From assembly GCA_963738325.1 (NCBI GenBank), contig CAVTWD010000017.1, forward strand, positions 372,001 to 436,000: a stretch of DNA of 64,000 nt, given 5' to 3'. Shown here piece after piece: positions 35,667 to 45,183 of the stretch. Source of the DNA: CAVTWD01 sp963738325 (GTDB taxonomy: Bacteria > Actinomycetota > Acidimicrobiia > Acidimicrobiales > Ilumatobacteraceae). Position 1 is the first letter of the stretch, and the number at the start of each line of letters is the position of its first letter. Under the pieces are notes generated by a model, which ran no database searches, had not been told where the DNA came from, and worked only from the letters and a program-made list of their open reading frames with translations. Position numbers and translations under genes: made by a program.

Positions 35667-36010
35667 CTAGCGACCGGTCTGCTCGGTGAGCGGCCAGCGC
35701 TCTCCGTCGGGCGTGACGAGGTGCAGGTCGATGGACAAGTCGTGATCCCACGACTCGTGGGCTGCGCCGCTGCAGACGACGCCGAGGAGTCCGCCGGCCA
35801 GGCCGGTCCGCTGAAGCTGTACTCACCCGGCGTGAGGTCACGCGGAGCTTCGGTGCCGTCCGCCGGGACCACGTGGATGTGGCTGGGCCGGTCGTAGACC
35901 CAGCCCTCGCCGTTCACGCGTGAAAAGAAGCGCGTGATGGCGCGTGCTGCTTCGCCGGGTCCTCCTCGTCGTAGCGACTGTCCGGCGTGCCTGACGCGAA
36001 CGCCAGGAGC
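35667..36010 (-). pseudogene. S9-family peptidase fragment (N-terminal propeller part)
   Basis: Reads RFFSRVNGEGWVYDRPSHIH, VVPADGTEAPRDLTPGEY and then, in a second frame, SWDHDLSIDLHLVTPDGERW to a TAG at 35667. These are blades of the beta-propeller domain of prolyl-oligopeptidase-like S9 peptidases. The catalytic domain is absent. Confidence 0.7.
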
Positions 36011-36872
36011 GCCCCACACAACTGCCGATGTCGCGTATCTCGCCGATCCCTGACCGGAGCAGAACGCGCGCGCGTAACGCGCGCTGGAGACAGGTGGTTC
36101 CGAACCCGGTCCGGAGACCGCAAGGGGTGGCCGAGTTCAGGGGTCCGACGCATGATCACAGGCGTGGCTCAGTGCCCCTGTGGCCGCGTGTTACCGCCCT
36201 AGTCGGTCGTGGTCGTGCTCGGCGAAGACATGCCTCGGCAGCCGACCTGCCCACCCTCAGCACCTCGCCTCGAGGGACCACGGCGCGAGACCCCGCAGCG
36301 GTCGCCACCGACCGCATCGACGACCTGACCTCCCTCCGTCACCTCGCGGCAGTGTGCGGAAGCCGCTGCTCCGGAGCGGCCAGGGCAGGCGGCACCGCCG
36401 GCCCGCGTTGACTGCGGGTCCGTTTGTCGTGATCCACAAGGTTCCGATAGCGGCGTCGTCGCTGGCGCTCGCACTGTCCGCTGCCGCGGGTGTCGTGCGG
36501 CTTGCCGTCGGGTGTACCGTGGCAATCGACACGAGAAAGCCCGAGCGTGTTGGGCTGGTCTTTGGCTGGCTCGGGAGCGCATGCCCCGGACCCTGGCAGC
36601 GCGTCGGATCGACGCTCGCCTACCTGGGATGTACAGATGGCTCCTACCACCACGTTCTCATCATCGGCGGAGGCCGCGCGTCAGAGCCCGCCGGCGTCAC
36701 GGCACCCCCTGATCCTCGAAGAGCTGACGCACGCACCCGACGTCCGGAAACCGTCCATCCGATCGCTCGCCCTCCGAAAGGTGATCGCTTTCAGGGACTA
36801 CGGGCTGTTGCCGCTGGCGTACCTCTTCGGCTGCGGGCGCATCCACTAAGAATTGGCCGCGAGCTTGCCGTG
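36011..36872. other. no recognisable gene
   Basis: 860 bp with several overlapping open frames. One on the plus strand (36430-36700) has a hydrophobic start (AASSLALALSAAAGVVRLA) but no similarity I can name and weak start context, so I leave it unannotated. Confidence 0.45.
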
Positions 36873-37137
36873 TTGCACCCCGAAGGCCGTACACGCCAGC
36901 CAGGAGTAACGAACGCGGGAGCCGAGCGGCGAGAAAGGCGACGGGTCGACCCGGGACGACCACGACGATTGTCTGACGCCGAGCGAGCTCGTCGAGCAGT
37001 TCGGGAACACCGGCCCACGGCTCTGCCGCGGCGGGATCCCGGACGACCGGCGCCTGCGTCCCATCGAAGTCCACGAGGATCTCAGCCGCTGCCGGATCGC
37101 GCCGAAGGGGCTCGAAAAGGTCGGCGACGTCTATCAC
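36873..37137 (-). pseudogene. trehalose-phosphatase (OtsB-like), N-terminal fragment
   Basis: GTG at 37137, then IDVADLFEPLRRDPAAAEIL and VDFDGTQAPVV with the HAD nucleophile Asp and the DxDGT motif, PWAGVPELLDELARR, VVPGRPVAFLAARLP, and LLLAGVYGL. After this, similarity stops. The enzyme would dephosphorylate trehalose 6-phosphate but the catalytic core is incomplete. Confidence 0.75.
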
Positions 37138-37640
37138 GTTGCGAACGGAACCGAGCGCATGCGCGGTACCAGGACAACGCGTCGATTCCGCCTCGGCCAC
37201 GGCGACTCGCTTGACGAGGCCCCCGGGCAATCGCGTATCGCGCGTGTCCCGTGAGCTCGGAATCCCCTGCGTCGTGTCCGTCCCAGAGAGGCCACACTGC
37301 CCATCCCCGGCGGCTCCACCATCACCGTCGACGGGAACGCGGGCACCATGACCATGCATTGAGGAGGGCCGAGCGCGCCCAGACCACACCTGGAAGCTCG
37401 CGGACCACCGACAGAGCCGCTGGGGGGTGACCCGACCCCGGCTCTTTGTACACCTGATTCTCGCCTGGTCCGTTGATGTCAGCGTTCCGAACAGCCGCAT
37501 CAAGGGCGAAGACCTGGTCCGCGCCGGCCGCCCGACCGTCAGCCCGGTGACACAACGCGGTGTGTCCTCGAGGAGCTGGGCCGGATCACGGTCGTAGCGA
37601 CCTACGATCCAGCCAGTTCGGGCGCTCGCCATCCTGTACT
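37138..37640. other. no recognisable gene
   Basis: About 500 bp between the OtsB remnant and the Ddn-like gene. No protein or RNA feature recognised. Confidence 0.45.
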
Positions 37641-37653
37641 CGAGGAGGTGGCC

Positions 37654-38169
37654 ATGCGGAGAGCCCTTGCAACGCTCGTGGGTGCCTTGGCGCTGGCGGT
37701 CGCGGCGATCGGGGCTGTGTTCATCGTCGGAATGCGCAGGAAGTCCCCGACCGTGCTCGATGCGGTGCGCCGTATGAACCGTTCAGTCGGGAACCCGCGT
37801 CAGATGAAGTCAGCCGGAACGCCGGGTGCGTACGCGTCGGTCATCAAGCACGTCGGCCGGAGCTCAGGTCGGCGGTTCGAGACGCCGGTACGCGCCATCC
37901 CCACGCACGATGGGTTCCTGATCGCCCTACCCTACGGGACCCGTGCGGACTGGCTCAGGAACGTGCTGGTGAGCAGGTCTGCCAGCATCGTCCACGCGGG
38001 GGCCACCCATCAGGTCGACCAGCCGGAGCTCGTTCGCACGGTGGATGTGGAAGCCGAGCTGCCGCCGAAGGATCTCCGGACTCTCCGCCTGTTCCGTGTC
38101 GACCAGTGCCTCCGCATGCGGCGCGCCGAGCTGAACGCGACAACAGGCCCCACCGCCCACCTGGGGTGA
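37654..38169 (+). CDS. nitroreductase/Ddn-family deazaflavin-dependent oxidoreductase, 171 aa
   Basis: Begins with a membrane segment (LATLVGALALAVAAIGAVFI) and continues with the Ddn-type split barrel: YASVIKHVGRSSGRRFETPV, FLIALPYGTRADWLRNVL and VDQPELV. Family members such as mycobacterial Ddn use F420H2 to reduce quinones or nitro compounds at the membrane. ATG at 37654 is chosen because GAGGAGG ends five bases before it; a GTG at 37648 is within that site. Confidence 0.88.
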   Translation: MRRALATLVGALALAVAAIGAVFIVGMRRKSPTVLDAVRRMNRSVGNPRQMKSAGTPGAYASVIKHVGRSSGRRFETPVRAIPTHDGFLIALPYGTRADWLRNVLVSRSASIVHAGATHQVDQPELVRTVDVEAELPPKDLRTLRLFRVDQCLRMRRAELNATTGPTAHLG

Positions 38170-38276
38170 GTGGGATCGACGGTCTCACCATGGTCGATGC
38201 TTCGAGCATGCCGGCCATCCCGACCGGGATGACGAACCTCCCGACGATCATGGTGGCAGCGCCGATCGCGCGGTGA
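38166..38276 (+). pseudogene. GMC oxidoreductase, C-terminal tail
   Basis: 36 codons reading SGIDGLTMVDASSMPAIPTG and MTNLPTIMVAAP, the very C-terminal FAD-contacting motif of glucose-methanol-choline oxidoreductases (normally VDASVMPTIPxGNTNAP). It overlaps the stop of the Ddn-like gene. The rest of the enzyme is gone. Confidence 0.75.
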
Positions 38277-38837
38277 CTCCGCCGCAGGTGATCCTACGAT
38301 CGCGACCTTCGAGTCACTCGACACCACCGAAGTCGAGCCGGTGGCGTACTGGCGCTCTGGCGCCTTCGCCGGAGGACAACAGACATCCGCGGCGCCGCAC
38401 CAGCGGGCCAACTTTTCGACTCGCAGGCGAACCGGAACGGGTCGCCAACCGCGGCGATCAACGTGGCCGCGGCGATCGGTCCGATCCCCGGTTCGCCGCG
38501 GAACCCGGTGCCATCCTCATCGACGAGTGGATCGAGTTCCTGTTCGAGCTGGCCGAGCCACCGCTGTGCGACACGGTCCCCTCCCCCAGCGTCTCAAGAT
38601 CGGCCCGCCGACGCGTCATGGTCTTGGCCGGGAGCCGCCGGTCGGGAACAACCGCACCGGCGCCTGTCAGGTCGATGCCTCGACGCCACGCAGCCTGTGC
38701 AGCCGCTAGCCGACGACTTGCTCGACTCCGGCGGCGAAGGCGGCCCGCTGATCGTCGCTGGCGACGTGACCACCGCCGAGACGAAGCAGTGTCGCTCAGC
38801 GACTCTCGTCCAACGCCGTCTACACAGTGGCGCCAGA
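38277..38837. other. no recognisable gene; read-through tail of the hemolysin III-like ORF
   Basis: Plus-strand frames resemble no family. The minus strand carries the abnormal C-terminal extension of the 39486 ORF. Confidence 0.45.
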
Positions 38838-39486
38838 CGCGCAAGACGGACAGGATCACGATGTAGTGGCACACCACGGCAGCTAGCACCATGGCATGCC
38901 AGACCTCGTGGTAGCCGAACACGCGTGGGAAGGGATCGGGCCAGTGCAGGGCAAGGCCTATCGCGCCGAGGGTGTAGGCGGCGCCCCCGGCTACGAGCAG
39001 GACGAACCCGCCCCCACCCAGGTGGTGGACGAGTTGGGGGAGGGCGGCCAAGGCGATCCAGCCGAGCGCAAGGTAGCTGGCCAGGCCGAGGATGCGCCTT
39101 TCGGCCAGCCCGGTCAGCGCCATCACCACGCCGATGACCGCACCCACCCATACCGCCACGAGCAGGACGGCGGCCACGGCGCCGTCCAGGACGAGCAGGC
39201 AGAACGGCGTGTAGGAGCCAGCGATCATCACGAAGATCGTGGCGTGGTCGAGCCGCTGCATCCGCAGGCGCGCCGTCGCACCCCACCGCCCGCGGTGGTA
39301 GCAGGCGCTCACTCCGAACATGATCGCGACGGCGGCCGTATACACGACCGCGGCGAGCCGTGCGGTGGTGGTGCCGGACACACCGAGCAGGAGCGCACCG
39401 GCCGGCACCGCCAGGAAGAAGGCGACGAGGTGGAACCAGCCGCGCAAGAGCGGCCGATCCAACTCCAGCGAAGCGGCCGCTCCCAT
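38458..39486 (-). CDS. hemolysin III/YqfA-family membrane protein with abnormal C-terminal extension
   Basis: Residues 1-216 form a complete seven-TM HlyIII/adiponectin-receptor-like protein. Likely metal ligands: H64 (GVSACYH), H193 and H197 (GYHEVWH). Typical proteins end soon after the last segment (CHYIVILSV), but here the frame runs 125 residues further through Arg/Ser-rich sequence to 38458. The original stop was probably lost by an indel near 38835. Integral inner-membrane protein; role in lipid or metal homeostasis is suspected for the family. Confidence 0.82.
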   Translation of the reverse strand: MGAAASLELDRPLLRGWFHLVAFFLAVPAGALLLGVSGTTTARLAAVVYTAAVAIMFGVSACYHRGRWGATARLRMQRLDHATIFVMIAGSYTPFCLLVLDGAVAAVLLVAVWVGAVIGVVMALTGLAERRILGLASYLALGWIALAALPQLVHHLGGGGFVLLVAGGAAYTLGAIGLALHWPDPFPRVFGYHEVWHAMVLAAVVCHYIVILSVLRVWRHCVDGVGRESLSDTASSRRWSRRQRRSAGRLRRRSRASRRLAAAQAAWRRGIDLTGAGAVVPDRRLPAKTMTRRRADLETLGEGTVSHSGGSASSNRNSIHSSMRMAPGSAANRGSDRSPRPR

Positions 39487-39724
39487 GACCCAACGCTACC
39501 GAGCCAAGCGCGGGCCGCCCAATAGAGCGATCGGCCCTACGACCGGCCGAGACCGCCCCCGAGCTCCTCGCGGAATCGCCGCGTTCATGCAGGTAGCCAG
39601 CCGGCCTCGATCGCGCCCACATCGTCGGGCTGTCGGGGACAAGCCGATTCTTTGTGCAACCGGGCGTGAGCACGGCTAGTCGGTGACGGCGGGTATCCAT
39701 GCGGGAGCGCTATCGGCGCGTTGA

Positions 39725-40305
39725 TCAGCGGGTGAGGACTTTGAAGGCGAGGTGGCGGCCGTGTCCTTGGCCGAGGGCGAGGGCGAACCAGAGTCCGGCG
39801 AGCATGTCGACGAGGCGGAGTTGGTCGAGCCCGCCGACCCGCACCGAACGCAGCCCGATGTCGGCGATGAGCGATTCGATGCGCGCCAGGCTCGCCGTCG
39901 GGCCCGCACCACAGCAGGTCGGCGGGGTTGCCGTCGAAGTCGGGGTCGGCGTAGTTCTCCCAGCCGAGGGAGTTGAACGCCCGGGCCGGGATCGCGTCGG
40001 GTGCGACGCGGGTGATGGCTGCGAGGTTGTTCGGCTCGGGCGCAGCGAGGTTGTTGGTGGCGTCGATCACGACCTTGCCGTCGAGAGCGGCACCGAGCGG
40101 CTCCGCCACGGCGGCGACGGCGTCACCGGGAAGGGCGACCACGACCACGTCGGCACCCGCGACGGCGTCGAGGTGGCTGGCAGTGTGGGCTCCGATGCCG
40201 GCGGCGAGGTCATGCAGCGCAGGTGCATCGGGCGTGCGGCTGCCGAGGGTGGCTAGGTGGCCGGCCGCTGTCCACTTGCGGGTGAGGGTGGCGCCGATGT
40301 TGCCA
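39725..40305 (-). pseudogene. NADPH:F420 reductase, N-terminally joined to an LLM fragment and frameshifted
   Basis: Rossmann start RGNIGATLTRKWTAAGHLAT lacks its first strand and start codon. Further on: VVVVALPGDAVAAVAE, KVVIDATNNL, RAFNSLGWENYADPDFDGN. After a shift near 39905 the sequence continues LARIESLIADIGLRSVRVGG and GLWFALALGQGHGRHLAFKV to a stop at 39725. These enzymes transfer hydride between NADPH and F420. The 5' junction is with the end of a luciferase-like gene. Confidence 0.8.
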
Positions 40306-40745
40306 CGAACGCGTCGACGTCGTGCAGCGGATCGCGCCCATACAGGATCGTGCGGTCGACCGTGGCGGGATCGCGGCCCTCGGTGTCGCAGTCCCGGCGC
40401 AGCACGTCGAGCTTGTGGGCCACCTCCTCGACGCTCGACGCGAACAGGTTGCACGCATCGCCGTAGCGGGCGACCAGCCGCAACGTCTTGCGTTCCCCGC
40501 TGCCCCCGATGAGGATCGCCGGCCGCGGTTGGCTGATCGGTCGGGGTGAGCAGATCGTCTCGGCGAGCTGGTAGTGGCGGCCCTCGAAGGGCCCGTCGTC
40601 GTCGCTCCACATCTGCCGGCAGATCTGCAGGGTCTCGTCGAGACGCTCGAACCTCTCGGCGACCGGCGGGTACGGCACCCCCAGGCCCCGATGCTCACGC
40701 TCGTACCACGCCGCGCCGATGCCCAGCTGCGCCCGGGACCACACC
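40303..40745 (-). pseudogene. LLM-class (luciferase-like) F420-dependent oxidoreductase, internal fragment
   Basis: Reads LGIGAAWYEREHRGLGVPYP, PVAERFERLDETLQICRQMW, PAILIGGSGERKTLRLVARY and GDACNLFASSVEEVAHKLDV, the central and C-terminal part of a luciferase-like TIM-barrel enzyme. The N-terminal third is replaced by an MFS fragment, and the end runs into an F420 reductase. It is a deletion product between at least three genes. Confidence 0.8.
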
Positions 40746-40789
40746 GGAGGCGGCGGTGAGGGCATGCTCACCCAAGCCGCGACAGCAAC

Positions 40790-41090
40790 GCACGGGCAAA
40801 CCGACCAGGCAGCCGGCGACGAGCACGGGTTTGCGGCCGTCACGGTCCGACAGCGTGCCGGCGAAGAAGTTGGTGCCTGCCTTGACGATCCCGAACGCGG
40901 CGATGAACGTCAGCGCGGCGGTGAACTTGGTGAGCCCGAACCCGTCTTGGGCGAGCAGCGGCAGGACGGTGCGTTCCTGGCCCATCATGCCGCCCACGAG
41001 CGCGTTGACCCCGACGAGCAGCGAGAACTGGGCCAGGTTTTCCCGCAGCCCGAGACGAACCCGCGCCTCTGCGGTCGCGGTTGTGTTCAT
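40790..41090 (-). pseudogene. MFS transporter, N-terminal fragment
   Basis: ATG at 41090 then LGLRENLAQFSLLVGVNALV, GMMGQERTVLPLLAQDGFGL, FGIVKAGTNFFAGTLSDRDG and RKPVLVAGCLVGLP: the first two to three TM segments with the DRxGRK loop of the major facilitator superfamily. Everything beyond about residue 100 is missing. The start overlaps the stop of the rhodanese gene by 4 bp, so both were one operon. Confidence 0.78.
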
Positions 41091-41825
41091 CGCCCGACCG
41101 CGAGTGGCTGACGGCTCGATGCCGCCCAGCTGTCTGGGCCGCCATTGAGCACCGACACGTCGCGGTGGCCGCGGACGGTGAGGAGGCTGGCGCCGGTCAT
41201 GGCCCGTTCGCCGTGCCCGCACATCACCGTCACGGGTCTGTCCGGGACCGGGTTGTGGCCGAGTGAGCCGAGCTCGACGTTGATCGCGCCGGGGATGTGG
41301 CCGGCTTCGAACTCGCGGCGCTGGCGCACGTCGACCACGGTGCCGACGATCGTGTCCGGGTCGACGAGCGGGGTCGCGCTGATCTGGCGACCGGCCGACC
41401 TCCAGGCGTCGATGCCACCGTCGAGCTCGCCGACGATGTTCTCGTGGCCGATGTCGAGGCACTGGCGGACGAGCTCGTCGCGGTCCCTGGTCATCGGCGA
41501 CGATGACGATCGGGCGTTCGAGGTCGGCGAGCCATCCGAGCCAGCTGGCGAACACCGGTCGCAGCGCGTTCGACATCGATCCGGGCCCGTGGCCGGCCGC
41601 GAACTTGGTGATCGGTCGCGCGTCGACGATCAGCGCGCCGGTGTCGACGTGGCGTTTGACGATGTCGACGTCCAGCCGGTCGAGCTGTGGGAGCTGAGCG
41701 TAGCGGCGCGGTCCGCGCCGGTTGAGCTCGGGCAGCCGGGTGAAGTAGGTCGGAAACGAACCGAACCCGGCCAGGAGCTGCTCGACGAAGGTGTCCTCGT
41801 CATCGACACGGAACAGGTGGTTGGT
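41087..41825 (-). pseudogene. metallo-hydrolase/rhodanese protein, rhodanese-domain part, frameshifted
   Basis: Two rhodanese domains: first TGALIVDARPITKFAAGHGP and FASWLGWLADLERPIVIVAD, then after a shift near 41497 a second with VVDVRQRREFEAGHIPGAIN and the active-site loop VMCGHGERAMTGASLL (Cys nucleophile). Upstream the piece LFRVDDEDTFVEQLLAGFGS and YFTRLPELNRRG is the end of an MBL-fold hydrolase, whose N-terminal zinc-binding part is absent. The complete family member is a persulfide-dioxygenase/rhodanese-like sulfur enzyme. Confidence 0.8.
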
Positions 41826-41879
41826 GGCACGTTCCCGTCCCAGCGTCGCGGTCCGGTCGGCGCCGCCGGAAGCGCTCGG

Positions 41880-41955
41880 ACCACACTGTGCAGCGCGACC
41901 TCGCGGCGACCATCGGCATCGAGGACGCCACCCTCACCCACCACCTCAAACCGCG
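41880..41955 (+). pseudogene. MarR-family recognition-helix fragment
   Basis: Only about 20 residues, VQRDLAATIGIEDATLTHHL, identical in style to the MarR gene at 13800-14249 (AQRDIADAIGIEAATLTHHL). No other part of the gene is present. Confidence 0.5.
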
Positions 41956-41988
41956 TGGAGCGGTCGGCGACGGACGCTGTGCCTCAGC

Positions 41989-42828
41989 TCAGAGCTGCTT
42001 GAGGCGGCCGCGGAGCGCACCGAAGCAGAGCGACATGCTCGCCGCCGCGACAACGGCGATGGCGAGGAGGGCTTGGGCGAGCTGACCCCACTCCCAGCCG
42101 CGCATCGTGACCGAGCGCAGTCCTTCGAGGAGGTACGTGACCGGGTTCCACGTCGCGACCGCGTCGAGCCAGCCGTTGAGTTGCGCCCGCGGCACGTACG
42201 AGGACGTGAGGAAGAGGAACGGGAAGAACAGCAAGAAGCTTGTGTTGACCGCGGCCGGGTTGCCCGTCTTCAACGCGATCGCGTAGCCGAAGCCGGCGAA
42301 GGCCAGGCTCCAGAGCGCTGCCAGAAGAATGAACACGAGCACGCCGAGGAAGCCCGCCTCGAACCGCACGCCGAGCACGAAGCCCAGGACGATGATCGGC
42401 ACGGTGAGCGCGCACGCGATGGTGACGTCGGCGAGCATGTGCCCGACGAGGATCGCCAACCGGCGAACCGGGGAGAGCAGCAGCCGGTCGAAGTACCCGT
42501 TCTGGACGTCCAGCACCAGGGATGGCGCGCGGGACACGCCCGTGACCCCGAGCAGAATCGCCGTCGCCATCATGAACGCCTTGAAGTCGAAGCCAGCGAT
42601 GTTGCGCTCGGTCAGCTTCTGGAGCGTGGCGATGTTCACCACGAAGAAGAAGAGCGCGATGAACACCGGCGGGATGATCGCCTCCAGGTCACGGGGAAGG
42701 GCGCGCAACGCCCGTCCGGCGATCGTGATCACGTCCCGGCCGAAGCCGGCCTGCCGGGGCCGGATGGCGCTCGCCTGGATCGTCGGGGCTGTGGTGGTTG
42801 AGACGGTGGTGGTGGTGGTGATGTTCAT
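41989..42828 (-). CDS. ABC-2 type exporter permease (DrrB-like), 279 aa
   Basis: Six-TM ABC-2 permease: IPPVFIALFFFVVNIATLQK, FMMATAILLGVTGVSRAPSL, ALTVPIIVLGFVLGV, FLFLTSSYVPRAQLNGWLDA, and a last hydrophobic helix near the C-terminus. FLTSSYVPRAQL and TYLLEGLRSV are typical of DrrB/NodJ-like exporters. The ATG at 42828 overlaps the stop of the ATPase gene by 4 bp. It forms an inner-membrane drug/lipid exporter with that ATPase and is probably controlled by the divergent WYL regulator. Confidence 0.92.
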   Translation of the reverse strand: MNITTTTTVSTTTAPTIQASAIRPRQAGFGRDVITIAGRALRALPRDLEAIIPPVFIALFFFVVNIATLQKLTERNIAGFDFKAFMMATAILLGVTGVSRAPSLVLDVQNGYFDRLLLSPVRRLAILVGHMLADVTIACALTVPIIVLGFVLGVRFEAGFLGVLVFILLAALWSLAFAGFGYAIALKTGNPAAVNTSFLLFFPFLFLTSSYVPRAQLNGWLDAVATWNPVTYLLEGLRSVTMRGWEWGQLAQALLAIAVVAAASMSLCFGALRGRLKQL

Positions 42829-43868
42829 TCGGTGACCTCCCCGGCCTCGTCGTCCATCTCGTCGTCCTGTCGGATGTGGGAGCCCGTCAGCTCGAGGAAG
42901 ACGTCGTCGAGCGTGGGCGTGCGCAGCCGCAGGTCGGTCACGGTGACACCGCACCCGTCGAGCGCGACGACGACCGGTCCGATGGCGGCCGCCCCATTGA
43001 CGGCCGAGACGACCAACGTGCTACCCCGGGCATCTACCGCCTTGACGCCCTCGACGTCCGCCACCGCGACGCGGGCGGAGGCCGGGTTCCCATGGACGCG
43101 GGCGATGATCAAGTCGTTGCCGATGCCGCGCTTCAGATCGGCCGGCGTGCCTTCAGCGACGAGCTTGCCGGCGTTGAGGATGCCGACCCGATGGGCCAGC
43201 TCGTCGGCCTCCTCCAGGTACTGCGTGGTGAGGAAGATGGTCATGCCCAACTCCCGGTTGAGCCGGCTGACCTCCTCCCACACCCGCGCTCGGCTGGCCG
43301 GGTCGAGCCCGGTCGTGGGCTCGTCGAGGAACAGCACGGACGGGTTGTGGACCAGCGCCGCGGCGAGGTCGAGCCGGCGGCGCATCCCGCCCGAGTACGT
43401 GCTGATGCGCCGGCCGAGCGCCTCGCCGATGTCGACGAGCTCGCTCAACTCGGACAGCCGCTGGTCGGTCTCTGCCCGGGACAGCCCGTACAGCCGGCCC
43501 TGCAGGCGGAGGAGCTCCTCGCCGGTCTGCTTGGGATCGAGCGCCACCTCCTGCAAGGCGACGCCGATGCGCAGCCGTACCTGGCCGGGGTCGCCGGCGA
43601 CGTCGTGGCCGGCGACCACCGCTCGACCGGCACTCGGAGCGAGCAGCGTGCACAGGACGCGCACGGTCGTGGTCTTGCCGGCGCCGTTCGGCCCGAGGAA
43701 GCCGTAGATCTCGCCCTTTCGGATGTCGAGGTCGAGCCCATCGACCGCCTGCACTCCGTCGAAGGTCCGGACGAGGCCCTTGGTCGTGATAGCGGACTCG
43801 CCCCCGGCATTCCACTCGACTGCCTCAGGCTCTCTCTCGCTCGGAGCGATCATCGTCAGGTCTGTCAT
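42825..43868 (-). CDS. ABC exporter ATP-binding protein (DrrA-like), 347 aa
   Basis: Complete daunorubicin-resistance-type ATPase: Walker A GPNGAGKTTTVR, Q-loop, signature YSGGMRRRLDLA, Walker B VLFLDEPTTGLDP, H-loop region TQYLEEADELAHR, and a DrrA C-terminal domain ending RTPTLDDVFLELTG. It couples ATP hydrolysis to export through the 41989-42828 permease. ATG 43868 or 43871 (two consecutive ATGs). The upstream intergenic region carries a perfect inverted repeat. Confidence 0.94.
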   Translation of the reverse strand: MTDLTMIAPSEREPEAVEWNAGGESAITTKGLVRTFDGVQAVDGLDLDIRKGEIYGFLGPNGAGKTTTVRVLCTLLAPSAGRAVVAGHDVAGDPGQVRLRIGVALQEVALDPKQTGEELLRLQGRLYGLSRAETDQRLSELSELVDIGEALGRRISTYSGGMRRRLDLAAALVHNPSVLFLDEPTTGLDPASRARVWEEVSRLNRELGMTIFLTTQYLEEADELAHRVGILNAGKLVAEGTPADLKRGIGNDLIIARVHGNPASARVAVADVEGVKAVDARGSTLVVSAVNGAAAIGPVVVALDGCGVTVTDLRLRTPTLDDVFLELTGSHIRQDDEMDDEAGEVTE

Positions 43869-44008
43869 CACATCGTTCTCCGCGGTGTGCTCCGGCTCTG
43901 GCCGGATCGTTCGGTTGCGTGCCCGTCTTGCTTGCCGACCTCTTGATGTGGACGACGGTCTCGTCGGTTACTCATCGCTCGACCTGCCCTCGATCATGCA
44001 GTCCCAAA

Positions 44009-44027
44009 CTGGTCATCTGATGACCAG
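44009..44027. promoter_or_regulatory. perfect 19-bp inverted repeat, likely operator
   Basis: CTGGTCATC (44009-44017), T, GATGACCAG (44019-44027): nine-base arms with a single central base, no mismatch. It lies 22 bp before the start of the WYL regulator and in the gap to the divergent ABC exporter operon, so it is the best candidate binding site for that regulator. Confidence 0.75.
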
Positions 44028-44048
44028 CTTGTGTGCGATTGTTGCGCC

Positions 44049-45001
44049 GTGCGAGCTGACCGGCTGGTGGCCACGCTGCTCTTCCTCCAGGCCCGGGGCC
44101 GGGTCACGGCTACCGAGGTGGCCCAGGAGCTGGAGGTATCGGTCAAGACGGCTCGCCGTGACCTCGAAGCCCTGGCGATCGCCGGCATCCCCGTGTACTC
44201 GCAGCCGGGCCGGGGCGGAGGCTGGTCGCTGATCGGCGGAGCGCGCACCGACCTCACGGGTCTCACCGCCGCGGAAGCCCGCACGCTGTTCCTCATCGCT
44301 GGTCCGTCGTCGGCGGTCACACCCGAGGCCAAGGGGGCGCTGCGCAAGCTCGTGCACGCCCTGCCCGAGACGTTCCGCGCCGAGGCCGAGAAGGCGGCGT
44401 CCGCGATCGTGCTCGACCCGGCCCGCTGGGGCCGGACCGCGCCGTCCACGCCGCCCTATCTCGAAGCGCTGCAGCAGGCGGTGGTCCAGGGAATGCAGGT
44501 CCGGCTCGGCTACACCGACGCCAAGGGAAAGGTCAGCGAGCGCACCGTCCATCCGCTCGGACTCGTCTCGAAAGGAACGACCTGGTATCTCCTCGCAGAC
44601 ACGGACGCCGGCCGGCGGACCTTCCGGGTGTGGCGCGTCCGCTCGGTCGAGCTGACCGACGAACCCGCCGAACGACCGCCCGGCTTCGACCTTCACCGCG
44701 CGTGGCAAGACGTGGTCGACACGCTCGACGAGCGACGCTCGGTGCGTCAGGTCACTGCGCTGTCTTCGCGTGACCTGCTCCACTGGCTGCGAGTTCACTT
44801 CGGGAATCGCGTCACGGTCGGTGAGGCGGTCGACGACGGCCGGGTCACGATCGACATCAGGTTCCCGGAGATGCATGAGGACGCCGCGGCGAGCTCTGCG
44901 CCTACGGCGACGCGCTCGAGGTTCTGTCACCGGCGGACGTTCGTGAGCGCCTGGCCGAGATCGGCACCGCGCTCGTCAGGCGTTACGGGGGGATGGGGTG
45001 A
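44049..45001 (+). pseudogene. WYL-domain HTH regulator, one frameshift near the C-terminus
   Basis: GTG at 44049 opens RADRLVATLLFLQARGRVTA with a winged HTH (VAQELEVSVKTARRDLEALA), then a WYL domain (VRLGYTDAKGKVSERTVHPL, TWYLLADTD) and the WCX extension. Near 44890 one base is out of step; the true end is GELCAYGDALEVLSPADVRE and RYGGMG with stop at 44999-45001. Likely repressor or activator of the divergent DrrAB-like exporter. The single defect may be a sequencing indel. Confidence 0.85.
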
Positions 45002-45183
45002 GGCCGGCCGCCTCCCGCCCGGAAGTCACGGCAGCAGCGTAGGAGTTCTCCCAGCGGCTCCTGACGTCGCTGATCGTCGATGGCGCGTCCCCTCGTGATC
45101 ACCAAAGCCGGCCCTGCCCAGGCCCGTGGGGTGCTCGTCGAAGCCGCCTCCGCCGCACAGCACTGGGAACTCGGGTTGCGCGA

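Noticed and set aside
36430..36700. Plus-strand open frame with a hydrophobic start
   Set aside because: No ribosome-binding site, no recognisable family and overlap with equally good frames on other strands.
45080..45178. Short plus-strand piece VITKAGPAQARGVLVEAASA resembling the end of an IS110/IS116-type transposase
   Set aside because: About 30 residues only, no flanking element features; similarity is suggestive but too short to annotate with confidence.
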